DNA of 26,967 bases from CAZGMJ01 sp964526785 (GCA_964526785.1 CAZGMJ010000069.1:1-26967); one strand, 5' to 3'. Shown: positions 9,169 to 17,958, counted from the first letter of the stretch. Program-made: numbers and translations. Notes: generated from the sequence alone by a model not told the origin.

Positions 9169-9528
9169 CGTCCAACGCGCGATGCGGCATGGCATAGCAA
9201 CGCCCTGCTGCTGTCGGGGAGCCACTCAGCCCGGATCGAGCGTCCCCCGTAAAGGTCGCGAATTCTGTTGCTTATGCAGTGGTTCTTTCTATACCGATTG
9301 CCGGCCACTGTTCAGGGTGAACATATGCGTGTTTTCCTTCGATTGATCAGCAGACAATGCGTTCTACCTGCGGGCTACCGTGATTCCGGATGCAGCCAAT
9401 TCGCATGTTCGAAGATGACATGATCGAAGGTTACGTTGGCTGTTCCGTTCACACAGCCAAACGTTCCAGTCGAAGTGCGATGACCTCAACCTGATCCGGC
9501 ACAACCTGGATGGAGAATAGCATGGGGC
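9169..9528. other. Convergent intergenic region after priA and the GH9 gene
   Basis: This 360-base gap separates the 3' ends of priA (plus) and the GH9 gene (minus). Overlapping frames on both strands are short and unlike any family. A strong hairpin (9433-9464) is the only clear structure. A short minus-strand open stretch across about 9378-9480 reads like beta-rich secreted protein (NGTANVTFDHVIFEHANW) but has stops at both ends and no start, so at best it is a gene fragment. Confidence 0.5.
9433..9464 (-). terminator. Hairpin downstream of the GH9 gene
   Basis: An 11-base arm (9433-9443) pairs with a 12-base arm (9453-9464) with one bulged base around a 9-base loop. It begins about 65 bases past the GH9 stop. 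No U-run follows on either strand, so if it ends transcripts or protects a 3' end it is not a classical intrinsic terminator. Confidence 0.35.
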
Positions 9529-11667
9529 TCAATCAATGGCCGGTACCGCTCCCCCTACCAATGTCCCCTGACAAAAAACCGGCATGGCAGGTATTATGGC
9601 TTTTTTCCGTTCGAGGTCTTTGCCGGATCCGTCATTGGCGCGATTCCATGCCTTTTTTTGGGGCGTACCGATCGTAAAGGACAGCCGTCGGTAATTGGAC
9701 CACTGCTTGCCGTCTGCGGCGGCGAAGGGGCCGATCGTGTCATTGGGGAACGTGATTTCGACATACCCATATTTCGGCGACAGCCATACTGGGGCGCTGA
9801 TCGCGGCTGGTACGGAGGAACTGTGTATCTCCGTGTGCAATTGGCCCTGTTCCGTGGCACCATCGAGAGTGAAATAATAGCGAAACGTCAATCCGCGGGT
9901 TCGGCGTGCGGGCCAGCGTGTGCGGTTGTGCAGTTCGGCCTCGATGCGCGTGCCGGAGTCCTGTTCCTGCTGGAGCCGGGCAATGACAAAGAACTCGCGA
10001 TCGGTGGCATACAGGTCCAGACTGTTGCTGCGAGGCGCCTGAGGCGGAAAGACTCCGTCGGCCATGGGACGACCCTGTCCATAACCGTTGGCGATCAGGC
10101 AGGCCAGGATTCCCTGAGCCGAGGCATTGGCATAGATGGCAACTTCCGTATGGCTGTGGTGCATGACCTCGGCGCGAAAGTTGTCATCCGGCGCGTTGTT
10201 ACCCAGCAAGACGCCGCCGTACAGCGTGTGCCTCACGGTAGAGGGCCGGTATATGGGCTTGCTCTTTATGAAGTGCTCGAACGATCGCCAGGCACCGTAT
10301 GCGCCCCGATGGTGGACGACGTCCCAGTACAGCCCCGTCCCATCGTTGTCATACCCGATCATGTAGCTTCTGCCGGTGGGATTGTCGCCGAGCAGGTAGT
10401 CCATTTGGCTGCGGACGTAGTCGAGATACGGCCGGGCCTTGTCGGGCTTGCAGGCGGAGTAGTAGGCGCACAACGCCGTAGGCTTGAGCATGATCGAAAG
10501 CGTAAAGGCCCGGGCCTGATTCTTGCGGTAGTGCAACCCGCCGGGGGACGCAACCACGCCGGTGGGATCGGAAGGGTTGGTATGCGCCCAGACATCGATG
10601 ACCTTCTCGACGGCCCGTTCCAGTCTGGTCCGGGTGGCCTCGGGCAGCGACGGCTCGCTGGCCAGCATGACCAGAGCGGCGTACTTGGGGACCTGCGATT
10701 TCCACCAGGCATAGGCGCTGGAATCCTTTTCGAACATCTCCTGTTCGTACGCGATAGCCCGTTGAATGAACTCGCCCCGATAGCGGGGCGTACCCAGAGC
10801 CTTCTCCGCACGGTGGAGCCAGGCAAAGGACAGCATGCAGTAGGGATACGGATCCTTGTCGCGATAGCCTATCTGGCGCACAGTGCCGTCCGGAGCGATG
10901 GCCATGCACTTGCCGTCCTTAACGGTACGGGCCGAGAAGTTCGCAAAGAAGCGGTCCTGGAAACGTGCCATCTTTCGCGCGACGGGCAACAGCTTTTCGG
11001 CGTACTCTTTTTGCTCCGCGTTGCCGTGTTGCGTGAAGACAATCGCGGCGGCAGCCAGGGTGGAGGCCATGTTGCCGGCAACGTCTACAGGAGGTACGTG
11101 CGAATTGCCCTTTAGAGACTCGCGCACCGTATACCCTTCGATAACCTCGGGAGAGGCCCAGTTACTGTGCACGCCTGGTTCGGGGCCGGGCTTGCCGCCA
11201 ACATCAATGTAGATCTCGTAGCCGGCAAAGTCTTCCATGTCATCCGGATCAGGATCGACAACGCATTTCAGGAAATAGTCGCAGACATGACGCAGATTGT
11301 TGAGCAGTTCATCCCACTGGCCGGAGGAACTGTAGGCCTCCGGCCAGGTAATAGCGCTCCAGGCCAGTTGCCACGCGGACGCCCCCATCGTGAAATTTGA
11401 CTTCCAGTGGTCGCCGGCGTCATACCAGCCGCCGGACAGATCCCGGCCCACGTCCCGCCCGTCGCGGGTATGGGCGGGCCCGCGCCAGGGCACGCGGTTA
11501 CCCGGCGATAGGGTCCCGGACTCCTGGCATTCGAAGAAGTAGTTGGACATCTGCAGCGCTTTGCTGTAGTTGTGCGCGCCGACTGCCGCTGCCTGAGAAA
11601 GCGCTGACAGAACACATATCAATATGCAACCTGGAATTAAGTGCCTGGGTTGATGTCGGAACACCAT
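9529..11667 (-). CDS. Secreted GH9 endoglucanase-like glycosidase with CBM3-like domain
   Basis: Glycoside hydrolase family 9 enzyme of 712 residues, expected to hydrolyse beta-1,4-glucans (cellulose or related) outside the cytoplasm by an inverting mechanism. A signal peptide (about 1-31, ending near AAAVGA) is followed by the (alpha/alpha)6 catalytic domain. DLSGGWYDAGDH around 77-87 holds the paired aspartates that activate water. VHHRGAYG lies near 454. TEVAIYANAS near 506 carries the expected catalytic acid glutamate. After a short linker, residues about 552-690 look like a family 3 carbohydrate-binding module of the type fused to processive GH9 enzymes. ATG 11667 is preferred because AAAGGA lies 8 bases upstream; ATG 11673 is possible. 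It stands alone, with a decayed IS element just upstream. The exact polysaccharide cannot be told. Confidence 0.93.
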   Translation of the reverse strand: MVFRHQPRHLIPGCILICVLSALSQAAAVGAHNYSKALQMSNYFFECQESGTLSPGNRVPWRGPAHTRDGRDVGRDLSGGWYDAGDHWKSNFTMGASAWQLAWSAITWPEAYSSSGQWDELLNNLRHVCDYFLKCVVDPDPDDMEDFAGYEIYIDVGGKPGPEPGVHSNWASPEVIEGYTVRESLKGNSHVPPVDVAGNMASTLAAAAIVFTQHGNAEQKEYAEKLLPVARKMARFQDRFFANFSARTVKDGKCMAIAPDGTVRQIGYRDKDPYPYCMLSFAWLHRAEKALGTPRYRGEFIQRAIAYEQEMFEKDSSAYAWWKSQVPKYAALVMLASEPSLPEATRTRLERAVEKVIDVWAHTNPSDPTGVVASPGGLHYRKNQARAFTLSIMLKPTALCAYYSACKPDKARPYLDYVRSQMDYLLGDNPTGRSYMIGYDNDGTGLYWDVVHHRGAYGAWRSFEHFIKSKPIYRPSTVRHTLYGGVLLGNNAPDDNFRAEVMHHSHTEVAIYANASAQGILACLIANGYGQGRPMADGVFPPQAPRSNSLDLYATDREFFVIARLQQEQDSGTRIEAELHNRTRWPARRTRGLTFRYYFTLDGATEQGQLHTEIHSSSVPAAISAPVWLSPKYGYVEITFPNDTIGPFAAADGKQWSNYRRLSFTIGTPQKKAWNRANDGSGKDLERKKAIIPAMPVFCQGTLVGGAVPAID

Positions 11668-11749
11668 GTTCATATTCCTTTCGTTTGACTGAGATTTTGC
11701 ATTCGACACCATGTTTACATTCTTACACGCAATGCCGCCAAAGAAAATC

Positions 11750-12279
11750 AGGGCCTCCGCTGCTTTTATGAACTCTGTCCACCCACATACCGGGCAGGTT
11801 CACAGGAACGTGAGGTTCTCTTGCTGAGCCAGCATCTCTGTCTCGAATTTGCGTATGACGCTGGTGGATGCCGCCGAACCATCCACGGCTCGGTCACCGG
11901 CAACATATCGCATGGCTGGATCGGCGGCCAAACGCTCGGCATCGTTCGTATCGTCATAGCCTGCAAGTCTGCTGTATACGGACTGTCCGGACAGAGCAAT
12001 AAGCCCATGTTGTATGTTCCCGCCCGTTCGGATGTCACACAGTTGCAAATCGATTGTCGAGGTTAGACTGAGTGCGTCATCAAGTTCCCGACAGGCAAGC
12101 ATGCCTGCACCACAGGTTGCCCTGGATCCACGAGACTCAACCTTCACTCTGCAGTCAAAATCCAGTCTCAGACCGTCCCTGCATGCTTCACCGACCGGAT
12201 TCTCTCGTGGAGAATGGCTGAAACCGGCTTGAGCGGCCTCCATAAGCCCTATACTATCAATGTACGGCCCTTCTGTCAC
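11750..12279 (-). pseudogene. IS1380-family transposase remnant, truncated and frameshifted
   Basis: The minus-strand reading frame 12279-11800 matches, from memory, the N-terminal third of IS1380-family DDE transposases. Diagnostic segments are the ACRELDDALSLT block, then DIRTGGNIQHGLIALSGQSV, SRLAGYDDTNDAERLAADPAM and ASTSVIRKFETEML. The frame stops after QQENLTFL. One frame over, the family sequence resumes for about 18 residues (LPGMWVDRVHKSSGGP) to about 11750 and then disappears. The element therefore has a frameshift and has lost the C-terminal two thirds, including most of the catalytic core; full family members are about 430-460 residues. I found no terminal inverted repeats. It lies just upstream of, and in the same direction as, the GH9 gene. 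Confidence 0.8.
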
Positions 12280-12339
12280 GCATTAGCCGGGAAATTCGGG
12301 CTACAGATACCGCGCTCGAGGAGTTTCCAAAAAAGAGAG

Positions 12340-12367
12340 TTGACTATCCTCCTAAAAACACTATAGT
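12340..12367 (+). promoter_or_regulatory. Promoter of tRNA-Pro
   Basis: TTGACT (12340-12345), a 16-base spacer and TATAGT (12362-12367) lie 20 bases before the tRNA, so transcription would start about 14 bases upstream of its 5' end. Confidence 0.72.
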
Positions 12368-12387
12368 TGCGTTTTGCCTGCAGTTAC

Positions 12388-12462
12388 CGGGGAGTAGCTC
12401 AGCTTGGCTAGAGCGCTGCGTTCGGGACGCAGAGGTCGCAGGTTCAAATCCTGTCTCCCCGA
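12388..12462 (+). tRNA. tRNA-Pro (anticodon CGG)
   Basis: A complete cloverleaf can be drawn by eye. The acceptor stem CGGGGAG (12388-12394) pairs with CTCCCCG (12455-12461), with discriminator A at 12462. The D stem GCTC pairs with GAGC. The anticodon stem CTGCG/CGCAG encloses loop TTCGGGA with anticodon CGG at 12423-12425, reading CCG proline codons. The T arm holds the standard TTCAAAT loop. The CCA end is not encoded. It is 75 bases long with its own promoter. Confidence 0.96.
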
Positions 12463-12709
12463 TCCTTCAACCATGTATCGATCATCCCCTCCGACCGGCT
12501 TTTTCCAGCCGCAGGCTCACTATTGAGGGGCGCCCAAAGAGCCTTCTCCAGGCGGCCGCGACGGGCCTTCCGGCAGACCGATAATTATTAATTCAAGACT
12601 CATCCCATTGTAATTCGGGTCTAATATTCGCAACCGATACTTTATGTAGTGAGCACGGCGTCGAATACGCCGGACTGTATGCCGACCGAGCATTTGGCAG
12701 GACGGTCTC

Positions 12710-13675
12710 ATTACAGAAAGCCGACAGACATTCGTAATCAGCGACCTGCATATCGGCAGCGGCTCTTCGAAGGACAACCTGTCCCAGAAGAACCGCGAAT
12801 CGCTTCTTCACGGCTTTCTGGACCACGTAGAAGCTGAGCGAGGCGAACTGGTCATCGTGGGCGATCTTTTCGAGTTGTTTCGACACGATCTCCAGGAGAT
12901 TCTGCGCACGCGCCGACCTTTGCTGGATCGTCTGGCGGAACTGAATGTTGTGTACGTGCCCGGCAACCACGATTCACAGGCACTGACATTTACCCAGAAG
13001 CGGCCAACGCCCCACCCGTTCTTCGACAACGTCCGCCCGCCATTCGTCCGGCACATCGCAGGCAGGAAGTTCAAATTCATGCACGGTCACGAAGTGGACC
13101 CGTTCCGGTTGGACAGCGGGGCTGCTTTCGGGCGGATGCTGGGTTCGTTTTCCGGCGCGTTCGAGGTAGCCGGGTGTGCTTGCATCCTGTCGAACGACGC
13201 CGTGGCGGACCTGCTGCTTGAGGTCGGCGAGGCCGCGGTGTGGGCCGGACGCACGTTCGGCCGCTTCGCGAGAAAGATGGTCCGTCGGTGTTCGTCGATC
13301 GTGCCCAACGAAGAACTGGCCCGCTTCAAGAACCGCGGACGCACCCATCACATGCTGCACCGCTACTTCCAGGACAAGCAGAACGGCCTGTACGACGTCG
13401 CCATCATGGGCCACACGCACAAGGCCGGCATATTCGATACGTGGTATTTCAATTGCGGTTCGTGGACCGGAGGGGTAAACAACTTCCTGCGAATCCTGCC
13501 GGATGGGACCGTCAACGTCTTCGACTGGAGCGGCGACGGCCCGCGGCGAAACAACACCCGCATCGGAACACACCACATTCGAACGACAAGCCACAGGGTC
13601 ACGGATTGCCGCGAGGACTCACACGAGAATCAACCATCCCGGAGAGACGTATGGCCAGAATACTATACGGCGTAG
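12710..13675 (+). CDS. LpxH-like calcineurin-type metallophosphoesterase
   Basis: Two-metal phosphoesterase resembling UDP-2,3-diacylglucosamine diphosphatase (LpxH), which makes lipid X in lipid A synthesis on the inner face of the membrane. All five family motifs are present: SDLHIG, VGDLFE, GNHD, MHGHEVD and MGHTHKAG, then YFNCGSWT near the end. The frame is open from 12653, but no ATG, GTG or TTG occurs before the essential SDLH motif. The first ordinary start (GTG 12857) would remove the DLH motif and cut into the VGDLFE motif. I place the start at ATT 12710, with AGGA 7 bases upstream, giving about 321 residues; this is inference. The 3' end overlaps the following glycosyltransferase gene by 25 bases, implying coupling. 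Substrate is inferred; a different phosphodiester or sugar nucleotide is possible. Confidence 0.82.
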   Translation: MTESRQTFVISDLHIGSGSSKDNLSQKNRESLLHGFLDHVEAERGELVIVGDLFELFRHDLQEILRTRRPLLDRLAELNVVYVPGNHDSQALTFTQKRPTPHPFFDNVRPPFVRHIAGRKFKFMHGHEVDPFRLDSGAAFGRMLGSFSGAFEVAGCACILSNDAVADLLLEVGEAAVWAGRTFGRFARKMVRRCSSIVPNEELARFKNRGRTHHMLHRYFQDKQNGLYDVAIMGHTHKAGIFDTWYFNCGSWTGGVNNFLRILPDGTVNVFDWSGDGPRRNNTRIGTHHIRTTSHRVTDCREDSHENQPSRRDVWPEYYTA

Positions 13676-14769
13676 CAGGCGAGGGATTCGGACACAGCAG
13701 CCGAAGCCACCTGATCGGACAATGGCTGCTAAACGCAGGCCATGACGTGCAGTTCGTTGCCTCCCGACGTTCGCACCGCTACCTGAGCAGATACTACCCC
13801 GACCGCGTACAGGAGTCTTTCGGACTCTCGCTGGGCTACAGCAACGGGAGCCTGAATCGAGTCCGCACGGTAACGTCCAATGTCGCGAATCTGCTCCGCA
13901 CGAGCACCGCGCACGGCCGCTCGTTCAGCGACACGGTCGAGCAATTCCAGCCCGACCTCGTTATTACGGACTTCGAACCGCTCTGCGCGTGGTGGGCCTG
14001 GTACAACAACATTCCGTTCATCAGCATCGACCACGAGCACATGCTGACGATGTGCGAACTGGAACATCCGCTTCGCCACTTCATCTCCCGATACACAGCC
14101 GATATGGTGACGCGTCTTTTTTACGTGGGTGCATCGGCATATCTGATTCTGAACTTCTTCGAGACCGCCATGAAGAGCAATAGAGCGATCGCTGCGCCCC
14201 CGGTGGTGCGCGACGTCGTGCGTCGGTTTCAGCCCAGCCGGGGCGGGCACTTCGTCTTCTATTCCACCGACCGCACGGTCAAAGACAAGCTGCTCGGCAT
14301 CCTGCGGCGGTTTCCCAGACAGGTCTTTCACGTTTACGGCTTCGATCAGGACGCCGACTACGGCAACTGCCAATTCAGGAGGACGGATACCGAAACCTTT
14401 CTGCAGGATCTGGCAAGCTGCCGGGCCGTGATTGCAACCGCCGGCTTTTCCCTGCTGAGCGAATGCCTATACTATCGCAAACGCATGCTTCTGCTGCCCA
14501 TCCTGGGCCAATACGAGCAGATGATCAATGCGTGGTACGTTGAAAAACTCGGTCTGGGCAGGTGCGCCAACCACCTCGATGCGGCCGAGCTGGAGGACTT
14601 CCTGTCCACGACGACGGAACCCTGGGAACCGGCGGACAACGTCATCTGGCCGGACAACGAGCGATTTTTCGCCACATTCGAACGCGTGCTGGCGGAGGTG
14701 CAAAACAGCCCGCCCGCCGGCAGGCTGTGGAGCAGAGGCCGCCTCGCTACGGCGATGCATTCGCTGTAG
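13651..14769 (+). CDS. MJ1255-like GT-B glycosyltransferase
   Basis: Glycosyltransferase of 372 residues with a GT-B type layout. The N-terminal YGVAGEGFGHSSRS loop is typical of MJ1255-like and MurG-related enzymes. An acceptor-side half with ITDFEP and IPFISIDHEH is followed by a donor-binding half in which TAGFSLLSECLYYRKRMLLLPILGQYEQMINA corresponds to the sugar-nucleotide site. Start ATG 13651 has GGAG just upstream and lies inside the end of the LpxH-like gene, so translation is probably coupled. The pairing suggests a step in envelope glycolipid or glycan synthesis, which is inference. The last 23 bases overlap the 3' end of the oppositely oriented GHL10-type gene. Confidence 0.85.
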   Translation: MARILYGVAGEGFGHSSRSHLIGQWLLNAGHDVQFVASRRSHRYLSRYYPDRVQESFGLSLGYSNGSLNRVRTVTSNVANLLRTSTAHGRSFSDTVEQFQPDLVITDFEPLCAWWAWYNNIPFISIDHEHMLTMCELEHPLRHFISRYTADMVTRLFYVGASAYLILNFFETAMKSNRAIAAPPVVRDVVRRFQPSRGGHFVFYSTDRTVKDKLLGILRRFPRQVFHVYGFDQDADYGNCQFRRTDTETFLQDLASCRAVIATAGFSLLSECLYYRKRMLLLPILGQYEQMINAWYVEKLGLGRCANHLDAAELEDFLSTTTEPWEPADNVIWPDNERFFATFERVLAEVQNSPPAGRLWSRGRLATAMHSL

Positions 14770-17206
14770 GGCGAGTGATCCCCGCACCGAGCAAAGGCAG
14801 AACGTCACGTAGCTGCGCCGGACCATAGTTGAAGATGGTGAAACCTCCCGTGCCCAACTGCCGCGTGATGCGTATCTGCTCGATCGTCTTGCATACGTCC
14901 GTAGGGTCATTCCACGTACTGAGCCCGATGCCCGGATAGCACGGCACGTCGCCCGTCCACTGCAACTGCCGCTCGACCATGCCCTCGAACTGCCCGTTCG
15001 ATTCGGTGTAGTCCATCGGGCAGACGAAATCCAGATACCCCCGCTCGCACCACATTGACCAATCCTGCCCGATCGTGTCTCGATCCGCCGGCCAATTCCG
15101 AAAGACCGCTGCAGATATTTCCAGCCCGGGCCGGATCGTTCGTCCCCGCTCGGAGACACTTCGAACGACCGTCGTAATCTGTCGCCTGCGAAACTCCAGC
15201 CACTTTTCGGTAATCTCTTCATCATCCCTCGTATCGGCCGGCCAATTCACAACCTTCCGCCCGATCGCCTCGGCGAACCGCTGGCGGCATCCTTCGCAGA
15301 AGCAGCCCTGGCGGCCCGGATATCGAATATAGTCGAAGTGGATCCCGTCAACAGCGTACTTGCGCGCCACCTCAAGCATGGCCTCGATTTCCAGCTTCTG
15401 ATTGGCCGGATGGGATGGACAGAGCCATCGGGCGTTCTCCGCCCCGTCGAAGCTGACCTGCGTCCGCCCCTGCTCCTTCATCGCCGCCATGAACTCCCTG
15501 TCCGCCACCCAGCCCATATTGAAATTCACCTTCCACACGTGACATTCCACGCCATGCCTGCGGCACGCCGCCAGGCACTGCTCAATCTGGTCGCCCCGCT
15601 CCGCCACGCTCTCCGCAACCGGCAGCACATCACTCTGATAGAACGCGACCCCGCCCCACAGCATGTTCGGCAATATCGCCGTAAAACCATTTTCCGCCAG
15701 TCGCTCGACGGCCTCGTCCCAGCTCATTCGGTCGACCCCGAACGCACTGTGACACCAGAAGGCGCGATGTTCCTTCGCCAGCGGCTTCTGTGCCAGGCAG
15801 TACGCGCGGACTGCCGTCTCGCGGGCCTGCTGTGCGGCGCCAATGGATTCCACGTGCCGGCCCTTCGATGCGAGAGCCGTCGCCCGCTCCCGCAGACCGG
15901 CGGCCTCCTTCAGGGCCTGCAGCGCTTTGCTGTCGGCCGCAGCCAAATCCCTTATGGCCGATTCGGCCGCGGCGAAATCCGCATACGGCCCGAACCGCCC
16001 TATCCTCCGGATCAGCCCGCCGCATGCCTCGCCCCACAGCTCCGGCACAAGATGTCCCGCCATCGCCAGCAGCAACTGCATCTTGTTGCGCGGATCGTCC
16101 GCCAGCATAACATGCGTCAGAAATACGCAATTGTCGCTCGCCACTATCGCCGGTTCCCCTGTCGGCTCCCCTGCATCATCGTACCAGTGCGCCGCCACCC
16201 GGCTGCCCCGCCCCTCCGGGGACGCAGCGCGGATGTTCCACGAAGCCTGGCCTGTCACAGCCGGCATTCCTTCAAGCCCCTTACCCGCCGGCCGAATCGA
16301 CGCGAACCGCCCGGGCCGCTTCTGCCTGATATGCGCGCCGAGTTCGAGCCCACAAATCTTCTCCAACTTCTTCGGCAGCGTATAGCACGCGATCATCCTG
16401 CCGCCCTGCTGGAGGTATTGGCTGATCTGCTCAGCAGCCTCCTCCGGCATTGACGGATTATGCGGCAATATCACCAGCCGGACCTCGCTGAGCCTCTCGG
16501 CCGTGACGTCCATATCGCTGATCGTCACCCGCGACAGACCGGCCCGCTCCAGAAAATCGGCCATCACGCTGCTGTACCGGCGCACCGACTCCGCCTCCGA
16601 AGGATTCCCGCTCGCGGCCGAATCGCCTCGCACGATAGCGACGGCCGCATCTCCACCCAGCACGCCGGGCCTGGCGACGAGGAACTGCGTATCCTCACTC
16701 GCCCCACGCCAGGCCGATATCCGAATCATATCCACGTTCGCCCAGCCGGCCGGCTGGCCCTCGATCCGCGTATTCTCCTTGCGAATTGCAATCTTCTGCC
16801 AGGAGGACGACGCCCCGCCGCCGAATGTCGCGGCGTACCATCCTGCGCCGCTGCGAAAGTAAAACGTGAACCATGCCACCGGCGAAGGATCTTCGCAGTA
16901 AAACAAGAACCGGAACCCATCACACATGGCCAGATCAAGCTTGACTTCGCAGTCCCACGAGCCCCGCTCAATCCGCGTTCCCGCAAATCTGCACGCCATC
17001 TGCAGCGCCCGCTTCCCGCGGGCCTCGACGAGCTCAACCTGCGGACTGCCCGCCATCGGCCGCCACGACTGCTCGATGGCCCGATCCGACACCATGCCCT
17101 CAATCACCTCATACTCTACGCTCGGCACCTCCGGAACAGCCGCGAAAGAAGCACCCGCCGCCACCAAAATCACTATAACGCCGAAGATAAATGCTCCGCA
17201 CTTCAT
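14747..17206 (-). CDS. Secreted GHL10-type glycosidase-like protein with accessory domains
   Basis: Secreted protein of 819 residues. The signal peptide (about 1-22) ends near GASFA. Residues about 25-190 look like a beta-sandwich module. Residues about 200-400 resemble a class I glutamine-amidotransferase-like fold of the kind in beta-galactosidase trimerisation domains (LVILPHNPSMPEEA, then QYLQQGGRMIACY). A helical stretch links to a TIM-barrel of the GHL10/DUF187 family from about residue 480. VDGIHFDYIRYPG near 625 carries the family's probable catalytic aspartate, and FVCPMDYTE lies near the end. The family is thought to hydrolyse glycosidic bonds, but the substrate is unknown. ATG 17206 is chosen because GGAG sits about 9 bases before it and the signal peptide follows directly. 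It lies 71 bases after the GNAT gene on the same strand. Confidence 0.85.
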   Translation of the reverse strand: MKCGAFIFGVIVILVAAGASFAAVPEVPSVEYEVIEGMVSDRAIEQSWRPMAGSPQVELVEARGKRALQMACRFAGTRIERGSWDCEVKLDLAMCDGFRFLFYCEDPSPVAWFTFYFRSGAGWYAATFGGGASSSWQKIAIRKENTRIEGQPAGWANVDMIRISAWRGASEDTQFLVARPGVLGGDAAVAIVRGDSAASGNPSEAESVRRYSSVMADFLERAGLSRVTISDMDVTAERLSEVRLVILPHNPSMPEEAAEQISQYLQQGGRMIACYTLPKKLEKICGLELGAHIRQKRPGRFASIRPAGKGLEGMPAVTGQASWNIRAASPEGRGSRVAAHWYDDAGEPTGEPAIVASDNCVFLTHVMLADDPRNKMQLLLAMAGHLVPELWGEACGGLIRRIGRFGPYADFAAAESAIRDLAAADSKALQALKEAAGLRERATALASKGRHVESIGAAQQARETAVRAYCLAQKPLAKEHRAFWCHSAFGVDRMSWDEAVERLAENGFTAILPNMLWGGVAFYQSDVLPVAESVAERGDQIEQCLAACRRHGVECHVWKVNFNMGWVADREFMAAMKEQGRTQVSFDGAENARWLCPSHPANQKLEIEAMLEVARKYAVDGIHFDYIRYPGRQGCFCEGCRQRFAEAIGRKVVNWPADTRDDEEITEKWLEFRRRQITTVVRSVSERGRTIRPGLEISAAVFRNWPADRDTIGQDWSMWCERGYLDFVCPMDYTESNGQFEGMVERQLQWTGDVPCYPGIGLSTWNDPTDVCKTIEQIRITRQLGTGGFTIFNYGPAQLRDVLPLLGAGITRPTANASP

Positions 17207-17277
17207 AGAACCGTCTCCAATTAGAATACAGCAACCTCCATACGATCGCTCTGTTTCACCCACGTCTGTATAGACTC

Positions 17278-17778
17278 TCAACTGGTCGCGTGGTACGCCT
17301 CGTGAAACTCAACCGTGCCCTGCGGCACCTTTTCATTAAACGGCAGGGCCACGAAGAATTCCTGCGGAATGCCCTCATGGATCAGTTCCGGATAATTCCG
17401 GAACCCGAACTTCCTGTAGTAATTCGGATCGCCGACCAGGGCACAGCCCCGTCCGCCCAACTCCCTCAGGGCAGAGAGACCTTCGTTGATCAGCGACGTG
17501 CCTATTCCCTGCTTCTGCAGGTTCGGCAACACGGACACCGGCCCCAGCCCATACCAGCCTGCCGTGCCGTCCGAAACGGCCACCGGCGAAAACGCAATGT
17601 GTCCGACAACGCGCCTGTCAATCTCCGCCACGAGCGATACCGTCAGCGCACCGGCCCTGCGCAACGCCGTTACGATGAACTGCTCGGTCTGGTTGCTGAT
17701 CGGATGGTCCCTGAATGCGGCAACGGTAACTTCGGTTATGGCGTCGATATCGGCAACGGTCTCTTTCCTTACGATCAT
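17278..17778 (-). CDS. GNAT-family N-acetyltransferase (YhbS-like)
   Basis: Cytoplasmic acetyltransferase of 166 residues that would move an acetyl group from acetyl-CoA to an amine. The acetyl-CoA pyrophosphate loop is QKQGIG (88-93), preceded by the strand GLGPVSVLP. GDPNYYRKFGF (117-127) is characteristic of the YhbS subgroup. ATG 17778 has GGAG 7 bases upstream; the frame extends to 17826, but the extra residues precede the conserved IVRKETVADIDAI. Its promoter lies at 17876-17905, divergent from that of the RNase HII-like gene. The acceptor substrate cannot be predicted. Confidence 0.88.
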   Translation of the reverse strand: MIVRKETVADIDAITEVTVAAFRDHPISNQTEQFIVTALRRAGALTVSLVAEIDRRVVGHIAFSPVAVSDGTAGWYGLGPVSVLPNLQKQGIGTSLINEGLSALRELGGRGCALVGDPNYYRKFGFRNYPELIHEGIPQEFFVALPFNEKVPQGTVEFHEAYHATS

Positions 17779-17875
17779 TTCGAACTCCAAGTCCAATGCA
17801 TGTATCCATTCGATCACCACAGGCAAAGACGCGCACGCCCTTCACCGGAGACTTCGGCAGTCTTTGACTGTGTGC

Positions 17876-17905
17876 ATAATACCCGAACATGAAGTCTCTC
17901 GCCAA
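17876..17905 (-). promoter_or_regulatory. Promoter of the GNAT gene
   Basis: On the minus strand TTGGCG (17900-17905), an 18-base spacer and TATTAT (17876-17881) lie about 100 bases before the GNAT start. Confidence 0.48.
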
Positions 17906-17928
17906 TCCTATGGTCGTCCGATTCAGTG

Positions 17929-17958
17929 TTGACGGACATGATTGCACCATGCTAAACT
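17929..17958 (+). promoter_or_regulatory. Promoter of the RNase HII-like gene
   Basis: TTGACG (17929-17934), an 18-base spacer and TAAACT (17953-17958) lie about 100 bases before ATG 18061. It is back to back with the GNAT promoter, with 23 bases between the two -35 boxes. The rest of this 282-base divergent gap holds no supported gene. Confidence 0.5.

Noticed and set aside
9378..9480. Minus-strand open stretch reading NGTANVTFDHVIFEHANW
   Set aside because: It looks like secreted beta-rich protein but has no start, is closed by stops on both sides and coincides with a hairpin. It is too short to call a gene or pseudogene.
9658..11115. Plus-strand frame of 485 residues opposite the GH9 gene
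   Set aside because: It is the antisense shadow of a gene with signal peptide, catalytic motifs and Shine-Dalgarno.
15338..16453. Plus-strand frame of 371 residues opposite the GHL10-type gene
   Set aside because: Its composition is dominated by Arg, Pro, His and Leu with no family motif, as expected of an antisense frame in GC-rich DNA.
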